Shown: one piece after another, positions 1-6,519 of the stretch
Layout: each line of letters starts with the position of its first letter
Position numbering within the stretch: the stretch's first letter is position 1
NCBI GenBank assembly: GCA_017404125.1
Contig: JAFRCZ010000083.1
Location: 1 to 10,168, forward strand
Length of the DNA: 10,168 nt
Direction: 5' to 3'
DNA from: Methanobrevibacter sp.
Lineage (GTDB): Archaea; Methanobacteriota; Methanobacteria; Methanobacteriales; Methanobacteriaceae
The notes under the pieces: model-generated
Told to the model about the DNA's origin: nothing
Database searches by the model: none
The model's input: the letters and a program-made list of their open reading frames with translations, nothing else
Position numbers and translations under genes: made by a program

Positions 1-3
1 AAA

Positions 4-774
4 ATGAAAAACTATTTCGACATTAAAGACAAAGTAGCAGTTGTTACTGGTGCTTCCTCAGGATTAGGTTGGCAAATTGCTCAAGCATACGCAAGCCAAG
101 GCGCAAAATTAGCATTATTCGCTAGAAGAGAAGAAAGATTACAAGAAAATGTTAAAGAAATAGAAGAAAAATTCGGTACTGAAGTAATGTATGCTGTAAC
201 CGATGTAGGTGACTACGACAGCATTACCGCATCCGTACAAAAAGTAATGGATGCTTACGGAAGAATCGACATTCTCGTAAATGCAGCAGGTATGGGTAAC
301 AACAAAATGGTTGTTGACCAATCCAACGAAGAATGGGACAGACACATTCACATTGACTTAACCGGTGTATACTACATGTGTAAAGCTGTTGGAGAAATCA
401 TGATTAAACAAGAATACGGTAAAATCATTAACATCGGTTCCATCCACAGTAGAGTAATCTTCCCTGGTGGAGGAATTAGTGTATACTCCTCAGCAAAAGG
501 TGCAGTAATGAACTTAACCAAAAACTTAGCTGTAGAATGGGCTAAATACAACATTACCGTAAACGCAATCGGTCCTGCAGTATTCGAAACCGAATTAACT
601 GTTGACTCCATCGAATTACCTGGATTCATGGATCTCATTGCAGCATACTGTCCAGCAGGCAGATTAGGTAAACCTGGTGAATTAGACGGTATCGCAATTT
701 ACTTAGCATCTGACGCATCCAGTTTCTGTACCGGTCAATTAATCTGTATTGACGGTGGATGGACTGCAATATAA
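4..774 (+). CDS. Short-chain dehydrogenase/reductase (SDR), gluconate 5-dehydrogenase-like
   Basis: A 256-residue classical SDR, a soluble NAD(P)-dependent oxidoreductase of full family length. The Rossmann cofactor motif TGASSGLG is at residues 15-22, NAAG at 93-96, and the catalytic residues appear to be Ser146, Tyr161 and Lys165 (YSSAK). The C-terminus has the usual GQLICIDGG segment. Residues ARR (40-42) after the second beta strand, in place of an acidic residue, suggest NADP(H) preference; this is inferred. Ser146 to Tyr161 is 15 residues against the usual 13, so the substrate loop is slightly longer. Overall similarity is to the gluconate 5-dehydrogenase/3-oxoacyl-ACP reductase group, but the substrate cannot be read from sequence. 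C-ending codons (AAC, ATC, TTC, ACC) are frequent, which may reflect high expression. The SD lies before the window. It converges with the CDF gene. Confidence 0.9.
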   Translation: MKNYFDIKDKVAVVTGASSGLGWQIAQAYASQGAKLALFARREERLQENVKEIEEKFGTEVMYAVTDVGDYDSITASVQKVMDAYGRIDILVNAAGMGNNKMVVDQSNEEWDRHIHIDLTGVYYMCKAVGEIMIKQEYGKIINIGSIHSRVIFPGGGISVYSSAKGAVMNLTKNLAVEWAKYNITVNAIGPAVFETELTVDSIELPGFMDLIAAYCPAGRLGKPGELDGIAIYLASDASSFCTGQLICIDGGWTAI

Positions 775-800
775 TTAGAAAACACTTAATGAATAATAAA

Positions 801-822
801 GGGAGAGTTATTAAAACTCCCC
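801..822 (+). terminator. Hairpin at the 3' end of the SDR gene
   Basis: GGG-(A)-GAGTT, loop ATTAA, then AACTC-CCC: an 8-bp stem with one bulged A, 27 bases after the SDR stop. A T run (TCTTTTT) follows at about 843-849. Archaeal termination depends mainly on U-rich tracts, so the hairpin may instead protect the 3' end. Confidence 0.5.
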
Positions 823-952
823 CATAATTATTATTCTAATGCTCTTTTTAAAACTCTTTTAAACAACTTTAAACAATTCTAACTGTTTTTATAAAATAAG
901 CCAAAGATTAATTGTTTTGGTTTTTACGAATAAAATAATCTTTAAAAAAAAT

Positions 953-979
953 GATTATAGTGAAACTGTCACTATAATC
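953..979. repeat. 11-bp inverted repeat, one arm copying the end of the CDF gene
   Basis: GATTATAGTGA, loop AACTG, TCACTATAATC: a perfect 11-bp stem. The right arm lies in a block, 961-983, that matches the last codons of the CDF gene at 1031-1053 (20 of 23 bases, 16 of them contiguous: GTCACTATAATCTGCA), exactly 70 bp away. It lies in the convergent gap between the SDR and CDF genes. Confidence 0.6.
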
Positions 980-1010
980 TGCACCCTACTTACAAGTGAA
1001 AGAATTTTGA

Positions 1011-1033
1011 TCAAACTTTTTATAAAAGTTTGA
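1011..1033 (-). terminator. Hairpin directly after the CDF stop codon
   Basis: TCAAACTTTT, loop TAT, AAAAGTTTGA: a perfect 10-bp stem starting one base past the CDF stop codon (1035-1037). On the transcript it is followed by a modest U-containing stretch. It is likely a terminator or 3'-end structure. Confidence 0.5.
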
Positions 1034-1034
1034 A

Positions 1035-2135
1035 CTAGTCACTATAATCTGCATCTAAGATTGCATCAAATTGATATTTCGGATATTTATTTCTAATTTC
1101 ATCTAAAACCTTTTCTTTTATAACACTACGATCTGCATCAAAATCAACGATTAGATCAAAAGTGATTAGATTTATGTCCTCATCAATGTAAAACCCATGC
1201 ATTTGCAATATTTCAGGATATTTTGCAATGATTTCATTAAGGCTTTCCTTGATTTCATTAGCCTCTTCATTGTCTGTATTTGATGCATAAATTCCAACGG
1301 TAAGTATAATTCCAAACTCTTCATAGACAGCATAGAGAATATGTCTGGTTAGCTTATGAATCTCTTTTGCAGTCAAGTCATCTCGAAGCTCAACATGGAC
1401 AGAACCCATCAATTGTGTTGGGCCGTAATTATGCAAAGTCAAATCATAAACTCCCTTGACCTCTTCAAATTCGCTGATTCTTTCCTTAAGCTTATCAGTT
1501 ATTTCACTATCAACACGAGTTCCTATCATGCTGCTTAAGGTTTCAGAGAGCATTTCAATAGCTGCTTTTATAATGACAAAAGCGATTATGGTTCCTAAAA
1601 TGCCTTCCAAACTGATATGCCAAATAAAACTTATAATAGCTGCAACTACTGTAGACAAGGATAATATTGCATCAAACAATGCATCACTTCCAGATGCAAC
1701 CAATGACTGTGAATTTATTTCCTTTCCTTTTCCCTTTACATATCTTCCTAAAAGGAATTTGACAACTACAGCCACTGAAATAATGAAAATGGAAACAAAG
1801 GTATAGTCTGCAAGAACTGGATTGAATATCTTTGGAACGGATTCCTCTAAAGCAGTTATCCCTGCAAGAAGAACAATTACAGAAATTATTACAGAAGAGA
1901 AGTACTCTATTCTGCCATAACCATATGGATGCTCCTTATCTGGAGCTTTTCCTGCCAATTTTGTTCCAATGATAGTGATGATTGAAGATAAAGCATCTGT
2001 TAAATTGTTTACTGCATCCAATGTAATTGCAATACTGTTTACCATTATCCCAATACTTGCTTTAAATGCAACAAGAACTAGATTTACCAATATTCCAATA
2101 ATACTGGTTCTTACTATAATTTCATCCCTATCCAT
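1035..2135 (-). CDS. Cation diffusion facilitator (CDF) family metal transporter
   Basis: A 366-residue inner-membrane protein expected to export divalent metal ions in exchange for protons. Hydrophobic segments fill about residues 10-180, consistent with six transmembrane helices. They are followed by a cytoplasmic domain with the usual CDF fold (VHVEL segment) and an acidic C-terminal extension. Family signatures are LDAVNNLTD in TM2 (residues 39-47) and HPYGYGRIEY (69-78). The usual metal-binding His of TM2 is Asn43 (N43xxxD47). In TM5 the usual HxxxD reads ASGSD151, with a second Asp four residues on (D151xxxD155), so metal choice is not safely predicted. ATG at 2133-2135 has GAGG seven bases upstream (2143-2146). 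It is divergent from the MarR-type gene. The frame ends in ADYSD, whose DNA is duplicated just downstream. Confidence 0.92.
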   Translation of the reverse strand: MDRDEIIVRTSIIGILVNLVLVAFKASIGIMVNSIAITLDAVNNLTDALSSIITIIGTKLAGKAPDKEHPYGYGRIEYFSSVIISVIVLLAGITALEESVPKIFNPVLADYTFVSIFIISVAVVVKFLLGRYVKGKGKEINSQSLVASGSDALFDAILSLSTVVAAIISFIWHISLEGILGTIIAFVIIKAAIEMLSETLSSMIGTRVDSEITDKLKERISEFEEVKGVYDLTLHNYGPTQLMGSVHVELRDDLTAKEIHKLTRHILYAVYEEFGIILTVGIYASNTDNEEANEIKESLNEIIAKYPEILQMHGFYIDEDINLITFDLIVDFDADRSVIKEKVLDEIRNKYPKYQFDAILDADYSD

Positions 2136-2183
2136 AAATATGCCTCACTTAAGATACTTAATTATACTCTTATTAATCAATTA

Positions 2184-2191
2184 AATATAAT
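2184..2191 (-). promoter_or_regulatory. Probable TATA box of the CDF gene
   Basis: The minus strand reads ATTATATT here, about 50 bases before the ATG, placing the expected start near 2160 with a leader of about 25 nt. A short palindrome, TTAAG-ATA-CTTAA (2149-2161), lies where transcription should begin. The AT-rich setting keeps confidence low. Confidence 0.35.
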
Positions 2192-2254
2192 TTTTCTTTT
2201 AAATCTTTACTCAGTTAATAATCATTATTTTAAATCTCAAAAAATAAAAATACA

Positions 2255-2262
2255 TTTATATA
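2255..2262 (+). promoter_or_regulatory. Probable TATA box of the MarR-type gene
   Basis: TTTATATA is the consensus archaeal box A. It is preceded by an A-rich BRE-like stretch and lies 48 bases before the ATG. The predicted start near 2284 gives a short leader that just includes the SD. Confidence 0.6.
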
Positions 2263-2284
2263 TTTAAAGAAAGTTACATATTAA

Positions 2285-2312
2285 CATAGTAAAGTGATGA
2301 GGATATACTATG
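2285..2312. promoter_or_regulatory. Inverted repeat over the SD and start codon of the MarR-type gene
   Basis: CATAGTA (2285-2291) and TACTATG (2306-2312) are perfect 7-bp arms with a 14-nt spacer. The right arm contains the ATG and the spacer contains the SD (GATGAGG). It could be an autoregulatory operator or an RNA stem that hides the SD. No function is shown. Confidence 0.35.
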
Positions 2313-2762
2313 AAAAAAAATTCTGTATTTAATTATGAAAAGAGTTATCTTAACTCCTGGTACAATATAAAAAAAGGATTCGAAGAGTTTTATAAAGAAA
2401 ACGGCAGTGAATTAAAGATTAATCCTGCAGAATCCATGTTTTTATCAAAAATTTATTATAGTGATGGAATCAGCCAAAGGGAAATTGCAAAAGGATTGCA
2501 TGTATCCGAAGCAAACATTACTAAAACCTTTAAAAAACTGGAAGAAAAGAAATTGGTTTACAAAACCATTGATGAAGAAAATAACGCACGTCGTAAGTTA
2601 CACTTAACTGAAAAAGGAGAAGAGACATTCGAAAAATGTATTGAACTCTTTAAGAATTTCGATGCATTCCTATTTGAAGGATTAAATGAAGATCAAATAG
2701 AAAAAATGGAAACCCAATTATCTAGAATTGGCAATAGATCATTAGAAATTTTTGAAGAATAA
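2310..2762 (+). CDS. MarR-family winged-helix transcriptional regulator
   Basis: A 150-residue DNA-binding protein of normal MarR length, expected to act as a dimer. An N-terminal dimerisation helix (about 1-45) precedes a winged helix-turn-helix. ISQREIAKGLHVSEANITK (54-72) supplies the HTH, and the basic wing LVYKTIDEENNARRKLHLT (82-100) carries the family's Arg-Arg. LTEKGEE follows, then a long C-terminal dimer helix. The start is supported by GAGG (2299-2302), seven bases before the ATG, and by a TATA box at 2255. The gene is divergent from the CDF transporter, which it may regulate along with itself. The ligand cannot be predicted. The family sense small phenolic ligands, oxidants or metals, and no obvious cysteine sensor pair is visible. 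Confidence 0.9.
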   Translation: MKKNSVFNYEKSYLNSWYNIKKGFEEFYKENGSELKINPAESMFLSKIYYSDGISQREIAKGLHVSEANITKTFKKLEEKKLVYKTIDEENNARRKLHLTEKGEETFEKCIELFKNFDAFLFEGLNEDQIEKMETQLSRIGNRSLEIFEE

Positions 2763-2771
2763 ATAAAAAAA

Positions 2772-2806
2772 GTATATCCTTTAAAAACTATACTAAACTA
2801 TTTTTA
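2772..2806 (+). terminator. Hairpin plus T run after the MarR-type gene
   Basis: AGTATA (2772-2777) pairs with TATACT (2790-2795), followed by T5 at 2802-2806. The stem is short and AT-only, so the T run is the more convincing part. Confidence 0.35.
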
Positions 2807-2855
2807 AAAAATATTAATTAATGAAAAAATAGCACTACTTTTAAAAAAGCAAAAT

Positions 2856-2872
2856 AAATAAAAAAAGAGAAA
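2856..2872 (-). terminator. U-rich terminator of the uspA-like gene
   Basis: The minus strand reads TTTCTCTTTTTTTATTT starting 12 bases past the stop. The same 17 bases recur after the marker 8 gene (5370-5386). A U-run of this kind is what archaeal RNA polymerase uses to stop. Confidence 0.6.
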
Positions 2873-2883
2873 TGATTTATTAA

Positions 2884-3306
2884 TTAATTATGAATTAATA
2901 AAACATCTTTTTCACATTCTTTAAGAACGTTTTCAACAACGCTTCCAAGAACAAATTTATGGAATCCACTTCTACCTGAAGATGCAATGATAATCAAGTC
3001 ACAATCCTCATCTTCTGCAACTTTATTGATTTGATCAGAAGGGAAACCTGTTTTTACCATAGTCCTGACATTAAAACTATCATCAAAGCATTCTGCCATT
3101 GCTTTAACATTATCTTCAGCTTCCTTAACAGCTTCTTTATTTAATTTCCTAACATCTTTAGTTCTATGGAAAGCGGTTTTTCTTATTTTTATAGCGACAC
3201 CGAGAATAATAATTTCTCCACCATCAGCCAATAAGTGCTCTGCTCTTGCAACCTCACGCAAGGAGTATTCAGATCCATCAGTTGGTAATAAAATTCTTTT
3301 ATACAT
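2884..3306 (-). CDS. Universal stress protein (UspA) family, single domain
   Basis: A 140-residue cytoplasmic protein with one Usp domain, the usual length. The first strand and loop are RILLPTDGSEYS (4-15), the family's signature opening. Near the C-terminus the glycine-rich nucleotide loop reads G111-R-S-G114, then six residues, then G121-S122, followed by VVENVL and DVLLI. This resembles the ATP-binding branch of the family, so nucleotide binding is likely but not proven. Usp proteins are linked to stress survival; the client here is unknown. ATG at 3304-3306 is preceded, five bases upstream, by GTGAT (3312-3316), which matches the archaeal anti-SD. The 142-bp gap to queE and its own TATA-like DNA suggest separate transcription. 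Confidence 0.92.
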   Translation of the reverse strand: MYKRILLPTDGSEYSLREVARAEHLLADGGEIIILGVAIKIRKTAFHRTKDVRKLNKEAVKEAEDNVKAMAECFDDSFNVRTMVKTGFPSDQINKVAEDEDCDLIIIASSGRSGFHKFVLGSVVENVLKECEKDVLLIHN

Positions 3307-3373
3307 AATTTATCACTTAAATTTAAAATAAAATTTCAATTCTAACAAACATTTTCTTAATAATATATTTGAT

Positions 3374-3391
3374 TATACTAATATAAGTATA
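3374..3391. promoter_or_regulatory. AT-rich palindrome in the uspA-like promoter region
   Basis: TATACT, AATATA, AGTATA: 6-bp arms around a 6-nt centre, 68-85 bases before the uspA-like start. The minus strand here (ACTTATATT) can serve as a TATA box, so this may simply be the promoter. Confidence 0.3.
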
Positions 3392-3448
3392 TTTTTAATT
3401 TGAATTAAACTAATCATTAACTCGCTTAATTTGCAATATGGATGCTGT

Positions 3449-4057
3449 TTATCTTTGATTCAAATACTTATGAGTTTGCACAGATAATTTTACATTTTCT
3501 AAACGAGGAAAATTTTCCCTAATCAAATCAGCCATTTCAGCATCTTGGCTAAATTCTCCCTGTAGCCATATTGCCTTATCATAATTATATTTTTCTTTTA
3601 ATGAAATCACTTCATCTATATCCTCTTGGGAAGTGATGACGAACTTAAAGAAGGTATTTTCATAATTATAATAATTTTCAAAGACCTTTTCCTTATCTTC
3701 TTTTGGACTGATTACATATTCTATTTCAGGAACATATTCAAATAAGGATCCGTTAGTTTCCATTTGAATTTTAATGTCTTCTGGAAGCTCTTTAATTAAA
3801 CGTTTTATCTCTTCCATCTGTAAAGTAGGCTCTCCACCGGTTATAATCAATGTTTTGATATTGTTGAATTCCATTTGAGTAAGAATAATCTCAGCAACAT
3901 CATCCACAGACAGCATTTCATAGGTAGAGATGTCTGTATCACACCATTCACAGTTCAAATTGCAGCCATACAATCTCAAGAAAGTTGCTGGAGTTCCTAC
4001 ATAAGGGCCTTCACCTTGAAATGATGTGAATATTTCACTAACTTTAATTTTAATCAC
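3449..4057 (-). CDS. queE: 7-carboxy-7-deazaguanine synthase, radical SAM enzyme
   Basis: Converts 6-carboxy-tetrahydropterin to 7-carboxy-7-deazaguanine, the ring-contraction step of preQ0 synthesis, using SAM and a 4Fe-4S cluster. Its 202 residues fit the family. VSEIFTSFQGEGPYVG (6-21) is the family opening; the cluster motif is C32-x3-C36-x2-C39, followed by D40-T41. GGEP (74-77) is the SAM-binding motif, and QTHKYL near the end is typical. It is the third gene of queC-queD-queE, 74 bp after queD. The start is unusual. GTG at 4055-4057 overlaps AGGTGAT, the only SD-like sequence, so no free SD precedes it. Either GTG is read on a leaderless message, or an in-frame ATT (4046-4048), well spaced from AGGTGAT, starts the protein as M-K-VSEIF. 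Confidence 0.93.
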   Translation of the reverse strand: MIKIKVSEIFTSFQGEGPYVGTPATFLRLYGCNLNCEWCDTDISTYEMLSVDDVAEIILTQMEFNNIKTLIITGGEPTLQMEEIKRLIKELPEDIKIQMETNGSLFEYVPEIEYVISPKEDKEKVFENYYNYENTFFKFVITSQEDIDEVISLKEKYNYDKAIWLQGEFSQDAEMADLIRENFPRLENVKLSVQTHKYLNQR

Positions 4058-4131
4058 CTACTTTAAATAAACAATTTATGATGAGATTTCCTTTTTAATA
4101 AGAAAATAAACTTATACGATATGTTCTTAAA

Positions 4132-4491
4132 CTATTCCATAGGCTCGTAAGTTACACCTGTTTCAGGAGTTTCATAGACTCCAACACTTACCAAGCATTC
4201 AATTTTAGGTTTTAATCCATCATAGAAGAACTTGCTCATTTCTTCCATTGTAGGATCTTCTGAGTCCATAAATTCATTTAAATTCAAATGGTCTACACCA
4301 ATGAAATCATTGAATATTGCTTCAATGTCATAAGTGTCCATAATCATATTCCTATAATCCAAATCCTTATATGGCGCTTTTAAAGTTAAAATGATTCTAT
4401 ATTGGTGCCCATGCCACTGAGTACATTTTCCACCTTGATTTTTCAATTTGTGACAACCATATATTCTATGTTCTGATACTAATGTTAACAT
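4132..4491 (-). CDS. queD: 6-carboxy-5,6,7,8-tetrahydropterin synthase (PTPS family)
   Basis: Second enzyme of preQ0 synthesis: it turns 7,8-dihydroneopterin triphosphate into 6-carboxy-tetrahydropterin. The 119-residue protein has the complete active site. Zinc ligands are His14 (GCHKL), His27 and His29 (HGH); the nucleophilic Cys23 sits four residues before HGH. The catalytic Asp67-His68 pair is in VDHLNLN, and Glu107 (VYETP) anchors the pterin. Cys23 and its spacing to HGH favour QueD over a eukaryote-type pyruvoyl-tetrahydropterin synthase, and the queC/queE neighbours settle it. ATG at 4489-4491 has GAGG (4500-4503) eight bases upstream. The 57-bp gap after queC suggests cotranscription. 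Confidence 0.95.
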   Translation of the reverse strand: MLTLVSEHRIYGCHKLKNQGGKCTQWHGHQYRIILTLKAPYKDLDYRNMIMDTYDIEAIFNDFIGVDHLNLNEFMDSEDPTMEEMSKFFYDGLKPKIECLVSVGVYETPETGVTYEPME

Positions 4492-4548
4492 AATATAAAC
4501 CTCTCTTTCTAATAAAAATTTCTAATCAATTTAATTTATTTAATTTAC

Positions 4549-5184
4549 TTAATCCATACCTAATTCTTTTTTAGCCTCTTCAATAGCTTCTATTCTTGAT
4601 TTGCAGCTAAAACATTCACCACATGGAGTTCCATCATTGTTTACATAACAGCTCCAAGTCTTTTCTATTGGCACTCCTAATTTCAATGCAAGTTTTACAA
4701 CATCCTTTTTATCTGTATCGATAAATGGAGCGCATACTGGAATGTATTCATAATTATTGACTTTATTCAATTCATTGATTTGCTTTAAGAACTCTGGAGT
4801 TGTGTCTGGATAATCTCCAACATCTGCCTTGATTGCACCATAATAGACTTCTTCCTTATTGTTGCTTATTGCAAAAGCAGTTGCAAGTTCAAGCAAAATT
4901 GTATTTCTGCTTGGAACAACAGTATTCCTTGGCTCTTCAACATTGTCATTATCCTTATCAGTCAAACTGCTTGAAAGCAAATCCACAATGTTTTGTATAT
5001 CAAATACAAAATGAGGAACGTCATTCATTGCACAAATTTCCGCAGCTCTTTCAATTTCAATAGCTGCCTTTTGTCCATAATTGAAACTGAGTGCAGTGAC
5101 CTTGTTTCCTTCATTCAATAATTTATATAATAAAGTAGAGGAGTCCAATCCTCCAGATAATATTAAAACTACATCCTTTGACAT
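4549..5184 (-). CDS. queC: 7-cyano-7-deazaguanine (preQ0) synthase
   Basis: ATP-dependent enzyme that converts 7-carboxy-7-deazaguanine to preQ0 with ammonia. In archaea preQ0 is inserted by the archaeal tRNA-guanine transglycosylase at position 15 and then becomes archaeosine. The 211-residue protein has the PP-loop SGGLDS (10-15) for ATP activation, SFNYGQKA (33-40) and VPSRNTILL (90-98). Zinc-binding cysteines are C179, C188, C191 and C194 (CGECFSCKSR). All expected residues are present. First gene of queC-queD-queE; ATG at 5182-5184 has GGAG (5192-5195) seven bases upstream. The GTP cyclohydrolase that feeds the pathway and the transglycosylase are not in this window. Confidence 0.96.
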   Translation of the reverse strand: MSKDVVLILSGGLDSSTLLYKLLNEGNKVTALSFNYGQKAAIEIERAAEICAMNDVPHFVFDIQNIVDLLSSSLTDKDNDNVEEPRNTVVPSRNTILLELATAFAISNNKEEVYYGAIKADVGDYPDTTPEFLKQINELNKVNNYEYIPVCAPFIDTDKKDVVKLALKLGVPIEKTWSCYVNNDGTPCGECFSCKSRIEAIEEAKKELGMD

Positions 5185-5228
5185 TTAAAATCTCCATGAT
5201 AAAATTAATAATCTAATATTTAATGATA

Positions 5229-5250
5229 AATTAATTTTTAAAAATTAATT
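5229..5250. promoter_or_regulatory. Perfect 22-bp AT-only palindrome upstream of queC
   Basis: Arms AATTAATTTTT and AAAAATTAATT meet with no spacer, 45-66 bases before the queC ATG, within the likely promoter. It may be an operator, but an AT-only palindrome of this size can arise by chance in such DNA. Confidence 0.3.
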
Positions 5251-5369
5251 ATGAATAAAATAAATTTAAAAAATACTTAAAAAAAGTTATAATTAAGTCT
5301 TATTAAAGAAAATATGTTTAAAAAATTATATAAACTTAACTAATATTTAAATAATTTTATGTAAATATA

Positions 5370-5386
5370 AAATAAAAAAAGAGAAA
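5370..5386 (-). terminator. U-rich terminator of the marker 8 gene
   Basis: The minus strand reads TTTCTCTTTTTTTATTT, starting 27 bases past the stop. It is identical over 17 bases to the site after the uspA-like gene (2856-2872). Confidence 0.6.
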
Positions 5387-5412
5387 AAATAAGAAATTAT
5401 AAATAAAATTAT

Positions 5413-6246
5413 CTAAATTAATGGTTCTGGATGTCTTGAATTTCCAGTTTTTTTCTTTGGCCCACCTATTTTATCTAATCTTAATTTAATAAATTCCTCT
5501 CCTTTTTCACTTGCACCAAAAATTGGAATTGAAGTGCCTACCTTGAAAATATTTTCTTCCTCCCCAATATCCCTTAAATGTTTTGAAGCACAACCGGTAA
5601 CTACATCACACACATCAAACATGATTTCCGCTTCTTCTCTTGTTAGGCCAGTTGAATGAACTCCAAACAAATAAAGATTTACATCTTCATATTCCTTTTC
5701 CAATTCTCTGAGAATTATTCCATCTTCAGGATAACATATAGTGACTGCTATATTCCTATAGCCATTTTCAATAGCTAATCTAAAACCTTCCACCTGATCA
5801 ATTGTTGCATTTTCCTCATCAAAAACATGATTTGGAAGGAATTCTTCAATAAGTTCTGGTATTGTACTGGTTTCAACAAGCCCTGAAACTCTTCCACCGA
5901 CTCCCTGAGCCAATTCGCTTTCAGTAACAAGTACTGTTCCGCAACCTTCACAGACCATAACTGCACAATCAATTAAGTTATCTGTGAGTAAAGTGGATAA
6001 TATTTCTGAAATTCCAAAGGATAAAAAGTCTTTTAATCTTAAAACACGATCTTTAGTGCACATTCCAAAATCATCTATTCTAAATTGAATATTCTTTCTA
6101 ATCTCTTCTTCTGTTAATTTTTCAATTCCCCTATGCTTGTGAAATAAAGGGCAATATTCAATCTTAGGTTCACCAACATCAACAACTTTTCCATCCTGAA
6201 CTGTTATTCTAGCTCTACCTAAAGCTTCAATTACATGTTTATCCAT
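5413..6246 (-). CDS. DUF2099 family protein (putative methanogenesis marker protein 8)
   Basis: 277 residues. I recognise the family from its N-terminal half (GEPKIEYCPLF, DFGMCTKDRVLRLKDFLSFG) and the segment VMVCEGCGTVLV. The family was named because it tracks with methanogens; its biochemical role is not established to my knowledge. No transmembrane segment or signal peptide is evident, so it is likely cytoplasmic. It has eight cysteines (32, 63, 94, 99, 102, 171, 213, 219), including C99-x2-C102, so a metal or Fe-S site is possible. The frame stays open to a TTG at 6274-6276, but ATG at 6244-6246 is preferred. The TATA box at 6286-6294 would start transcription near 6265, downstream of that TTG, and a GATGGGAT stretch precedes the ATG. 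The 228-bp gap and its own U-rich end separate it from queC. Confidence 0.82.
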   Translation of the reverse strand: MDKHVIEALGRARITVQDGKVVDVGEPKIEYCPLFHKHRGIEKLTEEEIRKNIQFRIDDFGMCTKDRVLRLKDFLSFGISEILSTLLTDNLIDCAVMVCEGCGTVLVTESELAQGVGGRVSGLVETSTIPELIEEFLPNHVFDEENATIDQVEGFRLAIENGYRNIAVTICYPEDGIILRELEKEYEDVNLYLFGVHSTGLTREEAEIMFDVCDVVTGCASKHLRDIGEEENIFKVGTSIPIFGASEKGEEFIKLRLDKIGGPKKKTGNSRHPEPLI

Positions 6247-6269
6247 AATAATCCCATCATAAAAATTAA

Positions 6270-6283
6270 TTAACAATTGTTAA
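6270..6283. promoter_or_regulatory. 14-bp palindrome between TATA box and start of the marker 8 gene
   Basis: TTAACAATTGTTAA is a perfect palindrome placed between the predicted TATA box (6286-6294) and the predicted transcription start. A repressor bound here would block initiation. No regulator is known from this sequence. Confidence 0.35.
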
Positions 6284-6285
6284 AT

Positions 6286-6294
6286 CTTATAAAC
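6286..6294 (-). promoter_or_regulatory. Probable TATA box of the marker 8 gene
   Basis: The minus strand reads GTTTATAAG, 40-48 bases before the ATG at 6246, with AATTAGTAA just upstream as a weak BRE. The expected start near 6265 gives a leader of about 20 nt. Confidence 0.55.
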
Positions 6295-6448
6295 TTACTA
6301 ATTATTTTATTTCTTTTAGAATAAATAGATTATTGAATTTAATTTAGTAAAAAAGTATAAAAAAGAATGAAAAATTATTAAAAATAATAGAAAAATGGCA
6401 GAAAAATTAGTGAGAAATTTTGAAAAAATAAAAATAAAAAACAGAGGG

Positions 6449-6500
6449 AATGGATTAAAGATAGACTGAAAAGGTATAAAAATCTATTCTTTAATCCATT
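6449..6500. repeat. Long imperfect hairpin
   Basis: The left arm, 6449-6465 (AATGGATTAAAGATAGA), pairs with the right arm, 6483-6500, over 17 bp with one extra base in the right arm. The 17-nt loop contains TATAAAAA (6475-6482), usable as a TATA box on either strand. It is not next to a gene end, so it is not an obvious terminator. Confidence 0.6.
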
Positions 6501-6519
6501 ACAATATATTATAGGTGTT

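Noticed and set aside
1456..1806. 116-codon frame antisense to the CDF gene
   Set aside because: The hydrophobic translation mirrors the transmembrane codons of the real gene; there is no SD or promoter.
2295..2301. GTGATGA as box C of a C/D guide RNA
   Set aside because: No paired box D/D' arrangement follows, and the stretch is explained as the SD of the MarR-type gene.
6274..6276. TTG as start of the marker 8 gene (ten extra residues)
   Set aside because: It lies only about ten bases from the TATA box, upstream of the expected transcription start, and has no SD.
6395..6469. 24-codon ATG frame between marker 8 and cdc48
   Set aside because: No SD upstream, Lys/Asn-rich translation expected from A-rich DNA, and it runs into the long hairpin.
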